Below, piece after piece: positions 11,299 through 21,313 of a DNA stretch of 64,000 nucleotides. This stretch comes from Vanessa cardui (Eukaryota > Arthropoda > Insecta > Lepidoptera > Nymphalidae), in assembly GCF_905220365.1 (NCBI RefSeq), contig NC_061126.1:14632001-14696000 (forward strand). The letters run 5' to 3'. Numbering within the stretch: the stretch's first letter is position 1; every line of letters starts with the position of its first letter. The notes beneath the pieces were generated by a model. It saw nothing but the letters and a program-made list of their open reading frames with translations. It was not told the DNA's origin and did no database searches. Position numbers and translations under genes: made by a program.

Positions 11299-11638
11299 AG
11301 GATTGTAGTTGGGCTTTGTGCAAGCCATTATTTGCGTAGACCTCCCGTAGTAAATGCCATGCTGGCAAGTGAGAGATGCTGGAAGGAAGACCGGAAAATT
11401 GGAGCTTTGGGAATCCTCTACCCAGCCGTAAGCGTCACACAGACAAGAAGGATTCTTGGTACTCCGGGATCCACTCTAAATTGAAGGCCCGCATAGGAGG
11501 ACCAAGCGTCAGGGTGTTAGAGCTGCATGCGTAAACGATGCCGTGGCACCGTTCGCATGGACGAAGAGGGTACCGTTGGGATTTTGTGGGTATTACGGCA
11601 TTTGGCTGCCGTTGAGACTTATATATGCGATTTTCCAA
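11299..11638. other. Unclassified GC-richer segment beside family B repeat
   Basis: It begins with a second short family-B head (GGGCTTTGTGCAAGCC at about 11311) and then about 290 bp of GC-richer sequence unlike the rest of the window. It may be a fragment of another mobile element inserted into, or joined to, a family B copy. Frames on both strands (11170-11484, 11435-11638) overlap it and have no recognisable motif. Confidence 0.35.
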
Positions 11639-11890
11639 AGATTTTGTGCAAGCCTATCTAGGTTGGTACCACATATTCATTATATTATCAAGCAGCAATG
11701 GTTATTATTTCTGTATCACGGTTTTAAGGGTGGATGTTCCAGTAGCTAAGGGCACAAGGGACATAAAATCATAGCTTTTGAGGTTGGTGATACTAGGGTT
11801 TGGTAAGGAATAGTTAATATGTTTTACAGCTTCAATACCTATAGATGATGGTGACCATCAATTATTAGGTGACCTATTGGCCGAAAATGG
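11639..11890 (+). repeat. GGTGGTAGGG repeat (family B), diverged
   Basis: Recognisable by TTTTGTGCAAGCCTATCTAGG, GGCACAAGGGACATAAAATC, GAGGTTGGTGATA and GATGGTGACCATCA. It ends shortly before the 5' LTR of the BEL/Pao element. Confidence 0.7.
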
Positions 11891-11933
11891 AAATACTTCT
11901 GTTTGGGAATTTTAAATTTATTCTAATAAAATG

Positions 11934-12218
11934 TGTCAGGATTAAACATGCACACCTATAAACCTCCTTTGTATTTATTAAAGTTTTCTTTATATTTGAA
12001 TTATTCCTTAAGTTGTCATGTTTAGTTCTTAGTTGACGCCTAGATGGCATTGTTCAATTTTTATAAGTTTTTGAATCGCGCAATCGTTTTGTTATTCTGT
12101 ATATATAAGACATTGTGAAAATTATTGTTTTGGGTGAATCGTCTCAAGAAGTAAACGGAAGCTTATACAGTACTAAGTGTTTCATTTCGTCGAAAAGGAG
12201 CCTACCGGAGTTTATTCA
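11934..12218 (+). repeat. 5' LTR of BEL/Pao element
   Basis: 285 bp from TGTCAGG to TTTATTCA. It contains TATATAAG at 12102-12109, a likely core promoter TATA box that would place the transcript start within the LTR. It is identical to 18062-18346. Confidence 0.97.
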
Positions 12219-12773
12219 TGGTCCATTCGAGTCGGATTGGTTTGGACTAATTTTTGTCGTATTGCTGCGGAAGTGGTACAAGAGTACCACCCGTTTCGTC
12301 ACTACTGGACAGTGGATCGCTGTCCAGAGCATCCCTTCAGCAAGGTGTCACAAGCGGCGCCACGGCAGTGGAGGGAACCGGGAGTCTACAACCCGGAGGA
12401 GCGACGGACGGACACAGGCAAGCAGCAGCGGTGGAGGTTGCGGAACACGAGGGGGCGCCACGGGTGCCACAACGTGAAGACAAGTAAGAGTGTTCGGTGA
12501 AATATTGTGAGTACATTTGAAATATTACTATAGAAGAAATTAACTTGGAAATTAAACCTTATATCAAAGATTAGTGAAACTTAAAGTATTTGAAGAAAGT
12601 GAAGTACTTAGAATAAATTCAATAGTTTAGGACTTGTAAAATTTTGCTCATCTGTTTCTTAAACTTGGAAAATATTGACTAAGTAAAATAATTCAGTTTG
12701 ACGTTTAACTTTGTAAATTAAAGTAAATTGTTATTCGGTTTTAGATCTATTACTGTCAAGGTGTATAATTAAT
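12219..12773 (+). promoter_or_regulatory. Leader of BEL/Pao element with presumed primer-binding site
   Basis: The LTR is followed directly by TGGTCCATTCGAGTCGG. A TGG start is expected for a site pairing with the CCA end of a tRNA, but I cannot name the tRNA. The leader is long (555 nt). Its part at 12290-12480 is much more GC-rich than the flanks and holds three short overlapping open frames (12115-12500) without known motifs. AAGTAAGAGT at about 12482 resembles a splice donor. Confidence 0.6.
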
Positions 12774-15700
12774 ATGGAGTCGTTTAATGATCTGCAGGAT
12801 GATATAAGGGCTAAAATACTAAAGGTTAAGACTAATTTTAAAAAGTCTCCTAAGGATCGTTTGACGGTTGCTTATATTGAAACAAGGCTAGATAACTTAG
12901 AACAACAGTGGAGTTTGTTTACAGATACTCATACTAAAATTATAAGTCAAGTTAAGCGAACCGATTTCTATAGTTCGAATTATTATAAAAATAATGTGTA
13001 TGATGATGTAGAAGAATTATATGTTGAATTTAAGACTGAGTTAAAAGAAACACTGTATAAATTTAAAACACTTGAGTCAGAAGGCAAGTCAAGTTCAAAT
13101 AGTCAATATGAGAGTTCAGAAAGACGTTTCAAGCTGCCTGAAATTAAAATACCTATCTTTTCCGGTAAGTACACAGAGTGGCAGACATTCAGAGATTTCT
13201 TTTTAGGACTTGTGCATGAAAACAAGTCACTGGATGATGCCCAAAGATTTTATTATTTAAGGGGTCATTTAACCGGGGAAGCCGAGCAACTATTACGTAA
13301 TATTAAGGTGACGTCGGATAGTTATCAAATTGCTTGGGGGAAATTAGATAGTATGTATAATAATAAAAGATTTTTGGCGAACGGCATCTTGAAGCGTCTA
13401 CTAAGTCAAAAAAGTTTGTTATCTGAATCGGCATCTGAAATTAAAAACTTAATTAGTACAACTTCTGATTGTTTAGACTCAATAAAAAATATTGGTGTGG
13501 ATGTTTCATCTTGGGATATCCTGATTATCCACATTATAAGCGCTAAGTTAGATAAAGATACGCGAAAGGCATGGGAGTTAAAGGTATCTTCAGATCCAAG
13601 TAATGAATTACCCACGTTTCAACAATTTTCCAACTTTTTAATAGGACGTTTTAGAGGCCTAGAAAATATTGATTATAAGGTACATCACAGTGAGAAAAAG
13701 TTTACAAAATCTTTTCACGTTGTTAAAAACAAACCGTTTGTATTGTGTGCGTATTGTGGCGAGGAGCATAAAATAACTGCGTGCCGAAAAATCGGTAAGG
13801 AAAATAATGAGACACGCCGCGAGTTCGCGTTAAATAAAAACTTATGTTTTATTTGTTTGAATAGCAACCATTCCGCTAAAATGTGCAAAAATATTGTCCG
13901 ATGCCAAGTTTGTAAACGTCGACATCATTCGTTATTACATCCTAGTGGTGATTCTGGTTCTGGTAGTGCTGAAGAAGAGGCGAGTCACCAAACAACCTCG
14001 GCAACCAGTAGAAGGTTAACTGAGGAGGATACTGCCACAAGCAGTAATAAGTTCCCTGCGCAAGCAGAAAGTAAGGGGCAACTTGTGTCTTGTTTTTCGA
14101 CAGGAAACTGTTCAAAAATGGTTTTATTAACTACAGCTGTGGTGCAAGCTGAGTCGAAAGACGGTAATTATTTCCCAGTTAGGGTCTTATTAGACCAGGG
14201 GTCGCAAGGTTCCTTTATTACTGAGGCCATGGTGCAGCAATTAGGTTTAAAAAGGCTTGCGACCAAAAATACCGTAGTCGGTATAGGTGGAAATAAAAGT
14301 GTGACTTCCAAGTCCACAGTCAAAGTTACCTTAAGATCGAGAGTTGATCCTAGATTTCAAGTTAAGGTTAATGCACATGTCTTGAAGTCAGTTACATCTC
14401 TACTCCCAGTTGCGAAAACAACTAGGATGAATTGGGAAAACCTAACTCTGGATGAACTGGCTGACCCTGATTATCATACACCTAATAGGATTGATATCTT
14501 ATTAGGTGCGGAGATAATTAGTCAAATCATTCAGGAAGGCATCAAGAGAAATCTCAACGGTTCTCTCTTGGCGCAGGCTACTGTTTTTGGGTGGATAATA
14601 TCCGGCGTCTGTGATATAGACAGCACGTCAAATATCCATTCTCAAACAATTGTGATGCATTCGTATCTAGAAGTGGACAATATGCTGAAGAAGTTTTGGG
14701 AACTTGAAGCTGAACCACCTGTAACAAAGAAAATGCTCACAGATGATGAAATTAAATGTGAGAAATTATTTCAGGATACTACAAAACGGGATAAAAACGG
14801 TCGTTTCATCGTAAGACTGCCGTTTCGTAAGATCAACCTGGACTGCGTGCGTGGTGAATTCAAGAACATAGCTGAAAAAAGATTTAGAAGTTTAGAATTC
14901 AAATTACAAAAGAACATTCAGTTAAAAGAGGATTATACACAAGTTATAAAGGATTATTTAAATTTAAATCATATGGTAAAAGTTACAGATAAGGATAAAT
15001 GTAAGGAAACAGCTATTTACTTACCACACCATGCAGTAGTCAGGGAGGATAAGGAAACTACTAAAGTCCGAGTAGTGTTTGATGCCTCCTGTAAGGGAAG
15101 CAATGGAAAGTCCTTAAATGATGATCTGTTGATTGGGCCGCAACTGCAAGCTGAACTACGTCATACAATTATGCGCTGGAGACAATATAAAATAGGTTTG
15201 GTGGCAGATGTGGTAAAAATGTACCGCCAAGTGCTGGTAAGTCGAGAAGATACTCCATTTCAGAGGATTCTTTGGAGAGATAGTCCTGAAAAGGAGCTTC
15301 AAGAGTATGAATTACTTACCGTCACCTTTGGCACCGCGTGTGCTCCATATTTAGCTGTGCGGTCTCTGCAAGAGTTAGCTTATAAGGAATGTCAGAATAA
15401 GCCAGGAATCGCGAAAATTATTTTGAATGATTTTTACATGGACGATGTGATGACCGGTGCGGAAAATCTAGAAGATGCTTATGAAATATATAGAGAATTA
15501 ACTGAAGTGTTAGCAAAAGGAGGGTTTCCGTTGCAAAAATGGAAAAGTAATTCCAAGGAAATATTAGCGAAAATCTGGAAGGCAAACGGTAATAAGGATG
15601 AGAAATTAAGGATTAAGGTAGATGACACAACTAAGATTTTAGGACTTACCTGGGATCCGTGTGGTGACTTCTTCCGGTACTCTGTAGAACTTGCGCCGCA

Positions 15701-17972
15701 AGAAGAACTTGTAACAAAAAGGAAAATTATATCTGATATATCTCGATTATTTGACCCACTTGGGTGGTTAGCTCCTTGCATCATAGCAGCAAAAATACTC
15801 ATACAAAAGCTTTGGTTAGCTGGTATTGGATGGGATGAGCAAGTTCCTACTTATTTAATAAAAGAATGGACTACTTACCGTAAAAATTTAACTGCATTAC
15901 AGAATATCAAGATTCCGCGCAGGATACACACTTGTAATGAGTGTAAGCGCGAGTTGTACGGATTTTCTGACGCCTCAAAAGTGGCTTATGCGGCTGTCGT
16001 GTATCTGCGAGTGGTAGATGAAGTGGGAAATGTTAACGTTTCGTTGGTCACAGCTAAAACAAAGGTAGCTCCCATTAAGCAGGTGTCTATCCCTAGACTT
16101 GAGCTTTGCGGGGCCGTACTTTTGGCTAAGTTGATGGTTGAGGTAGCTGAAGTTATGGAGGTTGAAAGAAGTCAGTTACATGCATTCACTGATAGTGAGG
16201 TAGTTTTAGCCTGGCTTAACCATCACCCAAGTCGGTGGAAGACCTTCGTGGCTAACCGAGTCTCTGAAATCTTACAGATTTTGGATACACATCACTGGTC
16301 CCATGTAGCCACTAAGAAAAACCCGGCGGATTTGGCATCACGAGGTATTTCTCCGGTGGAACTATCAGAAATGGCTCTATGGTTTGAAGGGCCAGAGTTT
16401 CTAAAAAATAAGGAAATTATTTTTACAAAACCAAAACATTTGGGAACAAATCTTGAGCAGATTAAGGTTCATACAGTGGTCGTTGACACAACCTTGTGGC
16501 AAAGATTTTCTTCATTTTCGAAGCTTGTTCGTGTGGTCGCTTATTGTCTACGCTGGTTAAGAATAAGGAAAGGTTTAAGTAGTAGGCCAAGATCAGAAGC
16601 ATTGGAGCGACAGGAAATTGAGGATGCCATAAGGGTCTGTATTAAAAAATGTCAAGAAGAAGGATTCCAGGAAGAGTTGGAAGAATTGCGAAAAAACGGC
16701 GTAATAGATAAGAAAATGAAAAGGTTAAAGACATTAAATATATTTTTAGATTCGGAAGGTATAATTAGAGTGGGTGGTCGGCTGGAAATGTCATCGCTGT
16801 CCTTCAACGAGAAACATCCGATTCTCATACCTAAAGAATCTTGCTTAAGTGCACTCTTAATTGCTGATGCTCACCAAAAGACACTGCATGAAGGCCCGCA
16901 ACTCATGATTACCTACTTGAGATCGAAGTATTGGATTGTAGGTGCGAAGTCTCTCATTAGAAAATATTATCGAGACTGTGTCACTTGTACGCGATACTCG
17001 AACAGATCCACATCTCAGCTCATGGGGCAGTTACCTTCCGCGCGTGTGACACCGAATAAACCCTTTCTTGTCAGCGGAGTCGATTACGCAGGGCCTATTA
17101 ATATAAGAATTTCAAAAGGTAGGGGTAACAAGTCTTACAAGGGATATATTGCTCTATTCATTTGCATGTCGACCAGAGCCGTACATCTTGAAGTGGTGAG
17201 CGAGCTGTCTACTCAAGGTTTTATAGCCGCTTTTAAAAGGTTTGTCGCAAGACGAGGTAGGTGCGCTGAATTATACAGCGACAATGGTAAGAATTTTGTG
17301 GGTGCTGCCCGAGAGTTACTGTGTCTTTTCAGCGAAGAAAAAACGAATTTTAAACTAGAACTGGCAGAGTATCTGGCAACCAACGGAACAAAATGGAATT
17401 TTATTCCTCCTCACGCTCCGAATTTCGGTGGACTATGGGAGGCAGGAATAAAGTCCACAAAGTTCCATCTTAAACGTGTGGTCGGAAACACAACTTTGAC
17501 ATATGAGGAGATGGCCACAGTGTTATCTCAAATAGAGGCCTGTCTTAATTCAAGGCCATTGTCTCGTGTAGAGGATCAAGAGGTCGTAGTGTTGACTCCT
17601 GGTCATTTCTTGGTAGGGGAACCACTGATAGTAGTTCCTGATTCAAATTATGACTCATCAAATATATATAGTTTGCGAAGATGGCAACTCCACCAGCGAA
17701 TGATGCAGGACTTTTGGCGTCGATGGTCCCAGGATTATCTTCATCAGTTCCTTCAAAGGTATAAATGGGAATATCAGAGTCCAGAACCATCAGTGGGGGA
17801 TGTTGTTTTAGTCAAGGAGGACGATTTACCTCCGGCGCGATGGTTGCTAGGCAAAATCGAGAAAAAACATCCGGGACCCGATAAAATAACGCGAGTCGTC
17901 ACAATACATACCAAAGATACTTTAATTAAAAGACCTACTTCTAAGATAGCAATATTACCTGTAACTAAATAA
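12774..17972 (+). CDS. gag-pol: BEL/Pao gag-pol polyprotein
   Basis: A 1732-residue polyprotein that makes the capsid and the enzymes for reverse transcription and integration. Gag: residues 120-265 with PIFSGKYTEW, DUF1759-like. Zinc knuckles: C325-x2-C-x3-H-x4-C and a canonical CCHC at C358/C361/H366/C371, then a third Cys/His cluster near 377-389. Protease: LLDQGSQGS around D474, the DUF1758 form. Reverse transcriptase: ADVVKMYRQV (D812) and YMDD at 888-891. RNase H: FSDASK (D1066), E1110, FTDSE (D1140) and NPADLASRG (D1186). Integrase: HH-CC zinc site H1367, H1372, C1402, C1405; then VDYAGP (D1437), YSDNGKNF (D1503) and WEAGIK (E1556). C-terminus: DUF5641-like region from 1636 with PPARWLLGKI. 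The ATG is the first in a long frame and is preceded by AT-rich leader. All key catalytic residues I can check are present. Confidence 0.97.
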   Translation: MESFNDLQDDIRAKILKVKTNFKKSPKDRLTVAYIETRLDNLEQQWSLFTDTHTKIISQVKRTDFYSSNYYKNNVYDDVEELYVEFKTELKETLYKFKTLESEGKSSSNSQYESSERRFKLPEIKIPIFSGKYTEWQTFRDFFLGLVHENKSLDDAQRFYYLRGHLTGEAEQLLRNIKVTSDSYQIAWGKLDSMYNNKRFLANGILKRLLSQKSLLSESASEIKNLISTTSDCLDSIKNIGVDVSSWDILIIHIISAKLDKDTRKAWELKVSSDPSNELPTFQQFSNFLIGRFRGLENIDYKVHHSEKKFTKSFHVVKNKPFVLCAYCGEEHKITACRKIGKENNETRREFALNKNLCFICLNSNHSAKMCKNIVRCQVCKRRHHSLLHPSGDSGSGSAEEEASHQTTSATSRRLTEEDTATSSNKFPAQAESKGQLVSCFSTGNCSKMVLLTTAVVQAESKDGNYFPVRVLLDQGSQGSFITEAMVQQLGLKRLATKNTVVGIGGNKSVTSKSTVKVTLRSRVDPRFQVKVNAHVLKSVTSLLPVAKTTRMNWENLTLDELADPDYHTPNRIDILLGAEIISQIIQEGIKRNLNGSLLAQATVFGWIISGVCDIDSTSNIHSQTIVMHSYLEVDNMLKKFWELEAEPPVTKKMLTDDEIKCEKLFQDTTKRDKNGRFIVRLPFRKINLDCVRGEFKNIAEKRFRSLEFKLQKNIQLKEDYTQVIKDYLNLNHMVKVTDKDKCKETAIYLPHHAVVREDKETTKVRVVFDASCKGSNGKSLNDDLLIGPQLQAELRHTIMRWRQYKIGLVADVVKMYRQVLVSREDTPFQRILWRDSPEKELQEYELLTVTFGTACAPYLAVRSLQELAYKECQNKPGIAKIILNDFYMDDVMTGAENLEDAYEIYRELTEVLAKGGFPLQKWKSNSKEILAKIWKANGNKDEKLRIKVDDTTKILGLTWDPCGDFFRYSVELAPQEELVTKRKIISDISRLFDPLGWLAPCIIAAKILIQKLWLAGIGWDEQVPTYLIKEWTTYRKNLTALQNIKIPRRIHTCNECKRELYGFSDASKVAYAAVVYLRVVDEVGNVNVSLVTAKTKVAPIKQVSIPRLELCGAVLLAKLMVEVAEVMEVERSQLHAFTDSEVVLAWLNHHPSRWKTFVANRVSEILQILDTHHWSHVATKKNPADLASRGISPVELSEMALWFEGPEFLKNKEIIFTKPKHLGTNLEQIKVHTVVVDTTLWQRFSSFSKLVRVVAYCLRWLRIRKGLSSRPRSEALERQEIEDAIRVCIKKCQEEGFQEELEELRKNGVIDKKMKRLKTLNIFLDSEGIIRVGGRLEMSSLSFNEKHPILIPKESCLSALLIADAHQKTLHEGPQLMITYLRSKYWIVGAKSLIRKYYRDCVTCTRYSNRSTSQLMGQLPSARVTPNKPFLVSGVDYAGPINIRISKGRGNKSYKGYIALFICMSTRAVHLEVVSELSTQGFIAAFKRFVARRGRCAELYSDNGKNFVGAARELLCLFSEEKTNFKLELAEYLATNGTKWNFIPPHAPNFGGLWEAGIKSTKFHLKRVVGNTTLTYEEMATVLSQIEACLNSRPLSRVEDQEVVVLTPGHFLVGEPLIVVPDSNYDSSNIYSLRRWQLHQRMMQDFWRRWSQDYLHQFLQRYKWEYQSPEPSVGDVVLVKEDDLPPARWLLGKIEKKHPGPDKITRVVTIHTKDTLIKRPTSKIAILPVTK

Positions 17973-18013
17973 GTAATTACTCAAGTAATTCTTTACAGTT
18001 TGGATTGTCTCAT

Positions 18014-18060
18014 GGTGGGCGGTTTGAAGGACATTTCTCATGATGTCCTTGGTGGGCGGT
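18014..18060 (+). promoter_or_regulatory. Polypurine-tract region: duplicated GGTGGGCGGT around a hairpin
   Basis: GGTGGGCGGT occurs at 18014-18023 and again at 18051-18060, one base from the 3' LTR. The second copy is in the position expected for plus-strand DNA priming. Between them AAGGACAT (18027-18034) and ATGTCCTT (18043-18050) form a perfect 8-bp inverted repeat with an 8-nt loop. Confidence 0.6.
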
Positions 18061-18061
18061 A

Positions 18062-18346
18062 TGTCAGGATTAAACATGCACACCTATAAACCTCCTTTGT
18101 ATTTATTAAAGTTTTCTTTATATTTGAATTATTCCTTAAGTTGTCATGTTTAGTTCTTAGTTGACGCCTAGATGGCATTGTTCAATTTTTATAAGTTTTT
18201 GAATCGCGCAATCGTTTTGTTATTCTGTATATATAAGACATTGTGAAAATTATTGTTTTGGGTGAATCGTCTCAAGAAGTAAACGGAAGCTTATACAGTA
18301 CTAAGTGTTTCATTTCGTCGAAAAGGAGCCTACCGGAGTTTATTCA
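18062..18346 (+). repeat. 3' LTR of BEL/Pao element
   Basis: 285 bp, identical by eye to the 5' LTR, ending TTTATTCA and followed by the target duplication AAATG. Confidence 0.97.
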
Positions 18347-18587
18347 AAATGTCATGCCATTTCTAATTTATTAAGTTCTGTGGTCGTACCCTTTTTGATT
18401 TAAGTACCAATACCCGATAGCTTAGAAATCGTTCACAATGAAAACGTGCAAAACAATGAAGACGTGAATGTACATATCATTTGCGATCGACATTTAAATT
18501 GTGTACTCTATTTATGAGAATAAAAGAGTGAGAATTGAATGAAGAGTTTGGAGAAAACAATTTACTAGATGTATGGTTACCTGCTAC

Positions 18588-18750
18588 TAGGTAGGTACCT
18601 ATTACTTATCATACACTGCTTAACAGCAACACCTAATAATATATTGTCCCGTTTTAAAAAGCGAGTGTCCCTTCTGGCATATTAGACTTAGCATGTAAGT
18701 TCCCAAGATTGTTGGCGAATTGGTGATATAATCATCATAAATTCGGATAT
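18588..18750 (+). repeat. GGTGGTAGGG repeat (family B), old and diverged
   Basis: Traces of TAGGTAGGTACCTATTACTTATCA, an AACAGCAACACC block and GTAAGTTCCCAAGATTG align with the family B body. Both ends are lost. Confidence 0.5.
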
Positions 18751-19365
18751 TTTTAAAGTTTTGATTGTCTGGTCATTATTGTTAAATTAATTATCACAAA
18801 GTAACCGTTACAGTTATAAGTGTAATTTTAAAGTGATACATACCAAATTATAATTAAGTTAAACTTATTTAATGATAAAAACAGAATGGGAAGAATAGCT
18901 AAACTCAAATTCAAGTAGTTATTTAATTTGTTGTGTTTTTTTTTTCAATATTAAATGATTATGATTTATTTTAAGATAGTAAAAGTAAATTTAATTTGTT
19001 TGTTTCTTTCTTGTAGAAAATACGGTGCAATGAATTCTATAGCATTTCTAAGGATTGATAGAACTACTAAATAGTGTATTTTAATAGACTTTTTATGACG
19101 CAAAGACTAAACGTATTTCATAAGAAGTTACTTCTAATAACGGAGGCATTTATGGCGACTAAAACTGCTGCCAGTCACCATCAAAATTATTTATGTGACG
19201 GCAGGTAGAGTAATTTTGCTCATTAACTTTCCGCGCATTTAAGGCGCGGGTTTCCAAAACACATGACTATCACACCTTAATAATTTTACGAAGCACCAAA
19301 AATTCAACGAGACTTAAGGTCATTTGAATAGATCATATAATCTCTGATACGAATGGTGGGTTCCA
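18751..19365. other. AT-rich non-coding stretch
   Basis: No gene or clear repeat was seen. Confidence 0.4.
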
Positions 19366-19606
19366 CCTCCACAGTTAACGACCACAGTGGTCGAGTTGTT
19401 TTTACAGCGGCTTTCATGGGTACGCCATTTCAAAATCCCGGGTTCGGTTACTGGCAGATTCAATGTAGAAAATTCATTAGTTTTCTATGTTGTCTTGGGT
19501 CTAAATGTTTATGGTACCTTCGTTACTTCTGATATTCCATAGCTACCTATATTTGGATCAGAGAAAAGTATGTGATGTTGTCCAAAATTGATTTAAAAAA
19601 AAAGTT
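19366..19606 (+). repeat. tRNA-derived SINE (family C), diverged
   Basis: CCACAGTGGTCGAGTTGTT (A-box region), TTTCATGGGTACGCCATTTC, a B-box relative CGGGTTCGGTTACTGG, then TTAGTTTTCTATGTTGTCTTGG and GTGATGTTGTCC with an A-rich tail. It matches 33189-33395 throughout at lower identity. Confidence 0.8.
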
Positions 19607-20240
19607 AAAAATGAGCCCCTGTTTGGGTCATTCTGTCAAGAACACTTCACAACTAAGAAATTTTAAATGTAAAATCGAAATCAAAATATATTTTATTCAA
19701 CTCAGTTTATAAAAATTGTATTTAATGTAAAAGCTAGTACTGAAAATTTGGATGCATCAGATATCATTCGATTTTACTATTACTGAGCTTTTACCTTTGA
19801 ATTCCTTTATAAGCTACTTCCAGAGGTTTATTGTCTTGATAATGTTGGAATTTTGATCGAAATCTCTATCGAGTCCGGATATCAGATTCGCTCCTCGAAA
19901 TTAAACAGTTCTTTCATTTTTATTTCAATAAGATTCTATTACGATATAATATTTTAATTCGAATGCTCAGCCTATCGTGACGTTAAGATAACGTCCATTG
20001 TCTCACTCCTCTTCTTTTGTTTTGAAAATGTTTTCGACAAAAATAATATTCGGTGTAATTACAATACTTAAGTACGTATAACTGTGTCTTATTTCCTGAA
20101 ATGATATGATCAGAGGATCTTAAGATTTTATTGTTCCTAATTAAAAAATATTTGTTTTAACTAAGATCTTGCTTCAGTTAAAATAAATAATTTCATAATC
20201 TTGTTATGTGTCAAAAATAATTAATCTATACTATGAAAGA

Positions 20241-20580
20241 TGTAAGAGTCGAGATGGGTGGAATATGTTCAAAACCTTCTCCTCAAAGGGAGAGGAGGCT
20301 GATAGATTTATGTAGAAAAAAGCAAACAAAATGTAACGATGTCAAAGGATTTTATTATCGTACTGACTTATTCTAGACCATTCTAGTTTACAAGTAAACT
20401 CGTTTGACACACAAACGAAAAAGGAACAAAAATCTATATAGCCAGTAAAACATTATTAAAGACCTATTTATTCATAAGTCATTTTGTAAGACCTTATGAC
20501 ATCGTTTATATTAGACAGATCTAATAGAGGCCTTTAGCCCAGCAGTGGGAATTTACAGGCTGTTGTTGTTGTTGTTGTTG
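20241..20580 (+). repeat. tRNA-derived SINE (family A), deleted and interrupted
   Basis: Flanked by a 9-bp target duplication TATGAAAGA (20232-20240 and 20581-20589). The head GTCGAGATGG is joined directly to GTGGAATATGTTC, losing the tRNA-like and central body. A 227-bp insertion (20300-20526) then splits the GGGAGAGGAGGCCTTTAGCCC block. The 3' end is a (GTT)n tail. Confidence 0.9.
20300..20526. mobile_element. 227-bp insertion within SINE, candidate non-autonomous DNA transposon
   Basis: The sequence GAGGC is present on both sides (20295-20299 and 20527-20531), as expected for a 5-bp target duplication inside the SINE. The ends are weakly inverted (TGATAGATTTAT and, reversed, TATTAGATCTGT), and a stronger inverted pair AACGATGTCA / TGACATCGTT lies inside. 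There is no coding capacity. The superfamily is unknown. Confidence 0.55.
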
Positions 20581-21313
20581 TATGAAAGAAGTTGCTCGCG
20601 GCTTTGTGTGTTTTTTCTGTAGTTGTTAAGATTTTGATGAGGTAAAATACACAAAAGCATACATATAATTTGATTTGACAGACCGTCACACACACATTCA
20701 TGGATGTCATTTCAATACACACACACAGACGTAGAGGCATTAACACACAGATAAAGACGGACGTCGAATTCAGGTCATGTTTAATTGTCGCTAACGGCAC
20801 ATGGTAGGGGTTGTATTAAATACAGGAATCGTGTTCGTAATCTACTTCAAGTTACCAGCATACCGGTGATAACTACCCACGATCACTAACTCGAACTCGA
20901 ACTGTTCACGGAATTCCACAGCTAACGTTCGATTGCAATCTTTGGTTTGTTATTCGATGTCGCTATAACTGACATGCACATTGATTCGTACAAACGAAGA
21001 ACTAGAATTTCGAGAGCAAAACTTCAGTCTTCATATAAAACCTTTTTCGTCGAAAATATATTTAAAATAAAATGATTCTTTTTTTAAAAAAGAAAGCAAC
21101 TGGTTCTGTATTCTGATATCGAAAATAATGTAGGGTTCTGTTGTAAAGTTTTAATTAGAGGTTTATGTACATTTTAATAAGGATCGTGATAGGGCGAGTC
21201 ACACGCGATACGAACGACCTTTATGTTTAGAAATATTTTATATTCTTTCACGAAATAATATCTTAATGAATAATTGCACGCTACTATACTATTTCCTTTG
21301 TTTTCAGAAACTA

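Larger units (their letters stand above)
11934..18346 (+). mobile_element. Complete BEL/Pao LTR retrotransposon
   Basis: A 6413-bp element with two 285-bp LTRs that read identical base for base, TG...CA ends, and a 5-bp target duplication AAATG (11929-11933 and 18347-18351). It has a leader, a single gag-pol frame of 1732 codons without interruption, and a GGTGGGCGGT purine-rich tract just before the 3' LTR. There is no envelope frame. The domain order gag (DUF1759 type), zinc knuckles, aspartic protease (DUF1758 type), reverse transcriptase, RNase H, integrase and DUF5641-type C-terminus is diagnostic of BEL/Pao. Identical LTRs and intact coding imply recent insertion and possible activity (inference). 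Confidence 0.97.

Noticed and set aside
12115..12500. Three overlapping frames of 77-120 codons in the BEL/Pao leader
   Set aside because: They start within the LTR or leader, overlap each other in different frames and show no motif. Explained by local GC richness.
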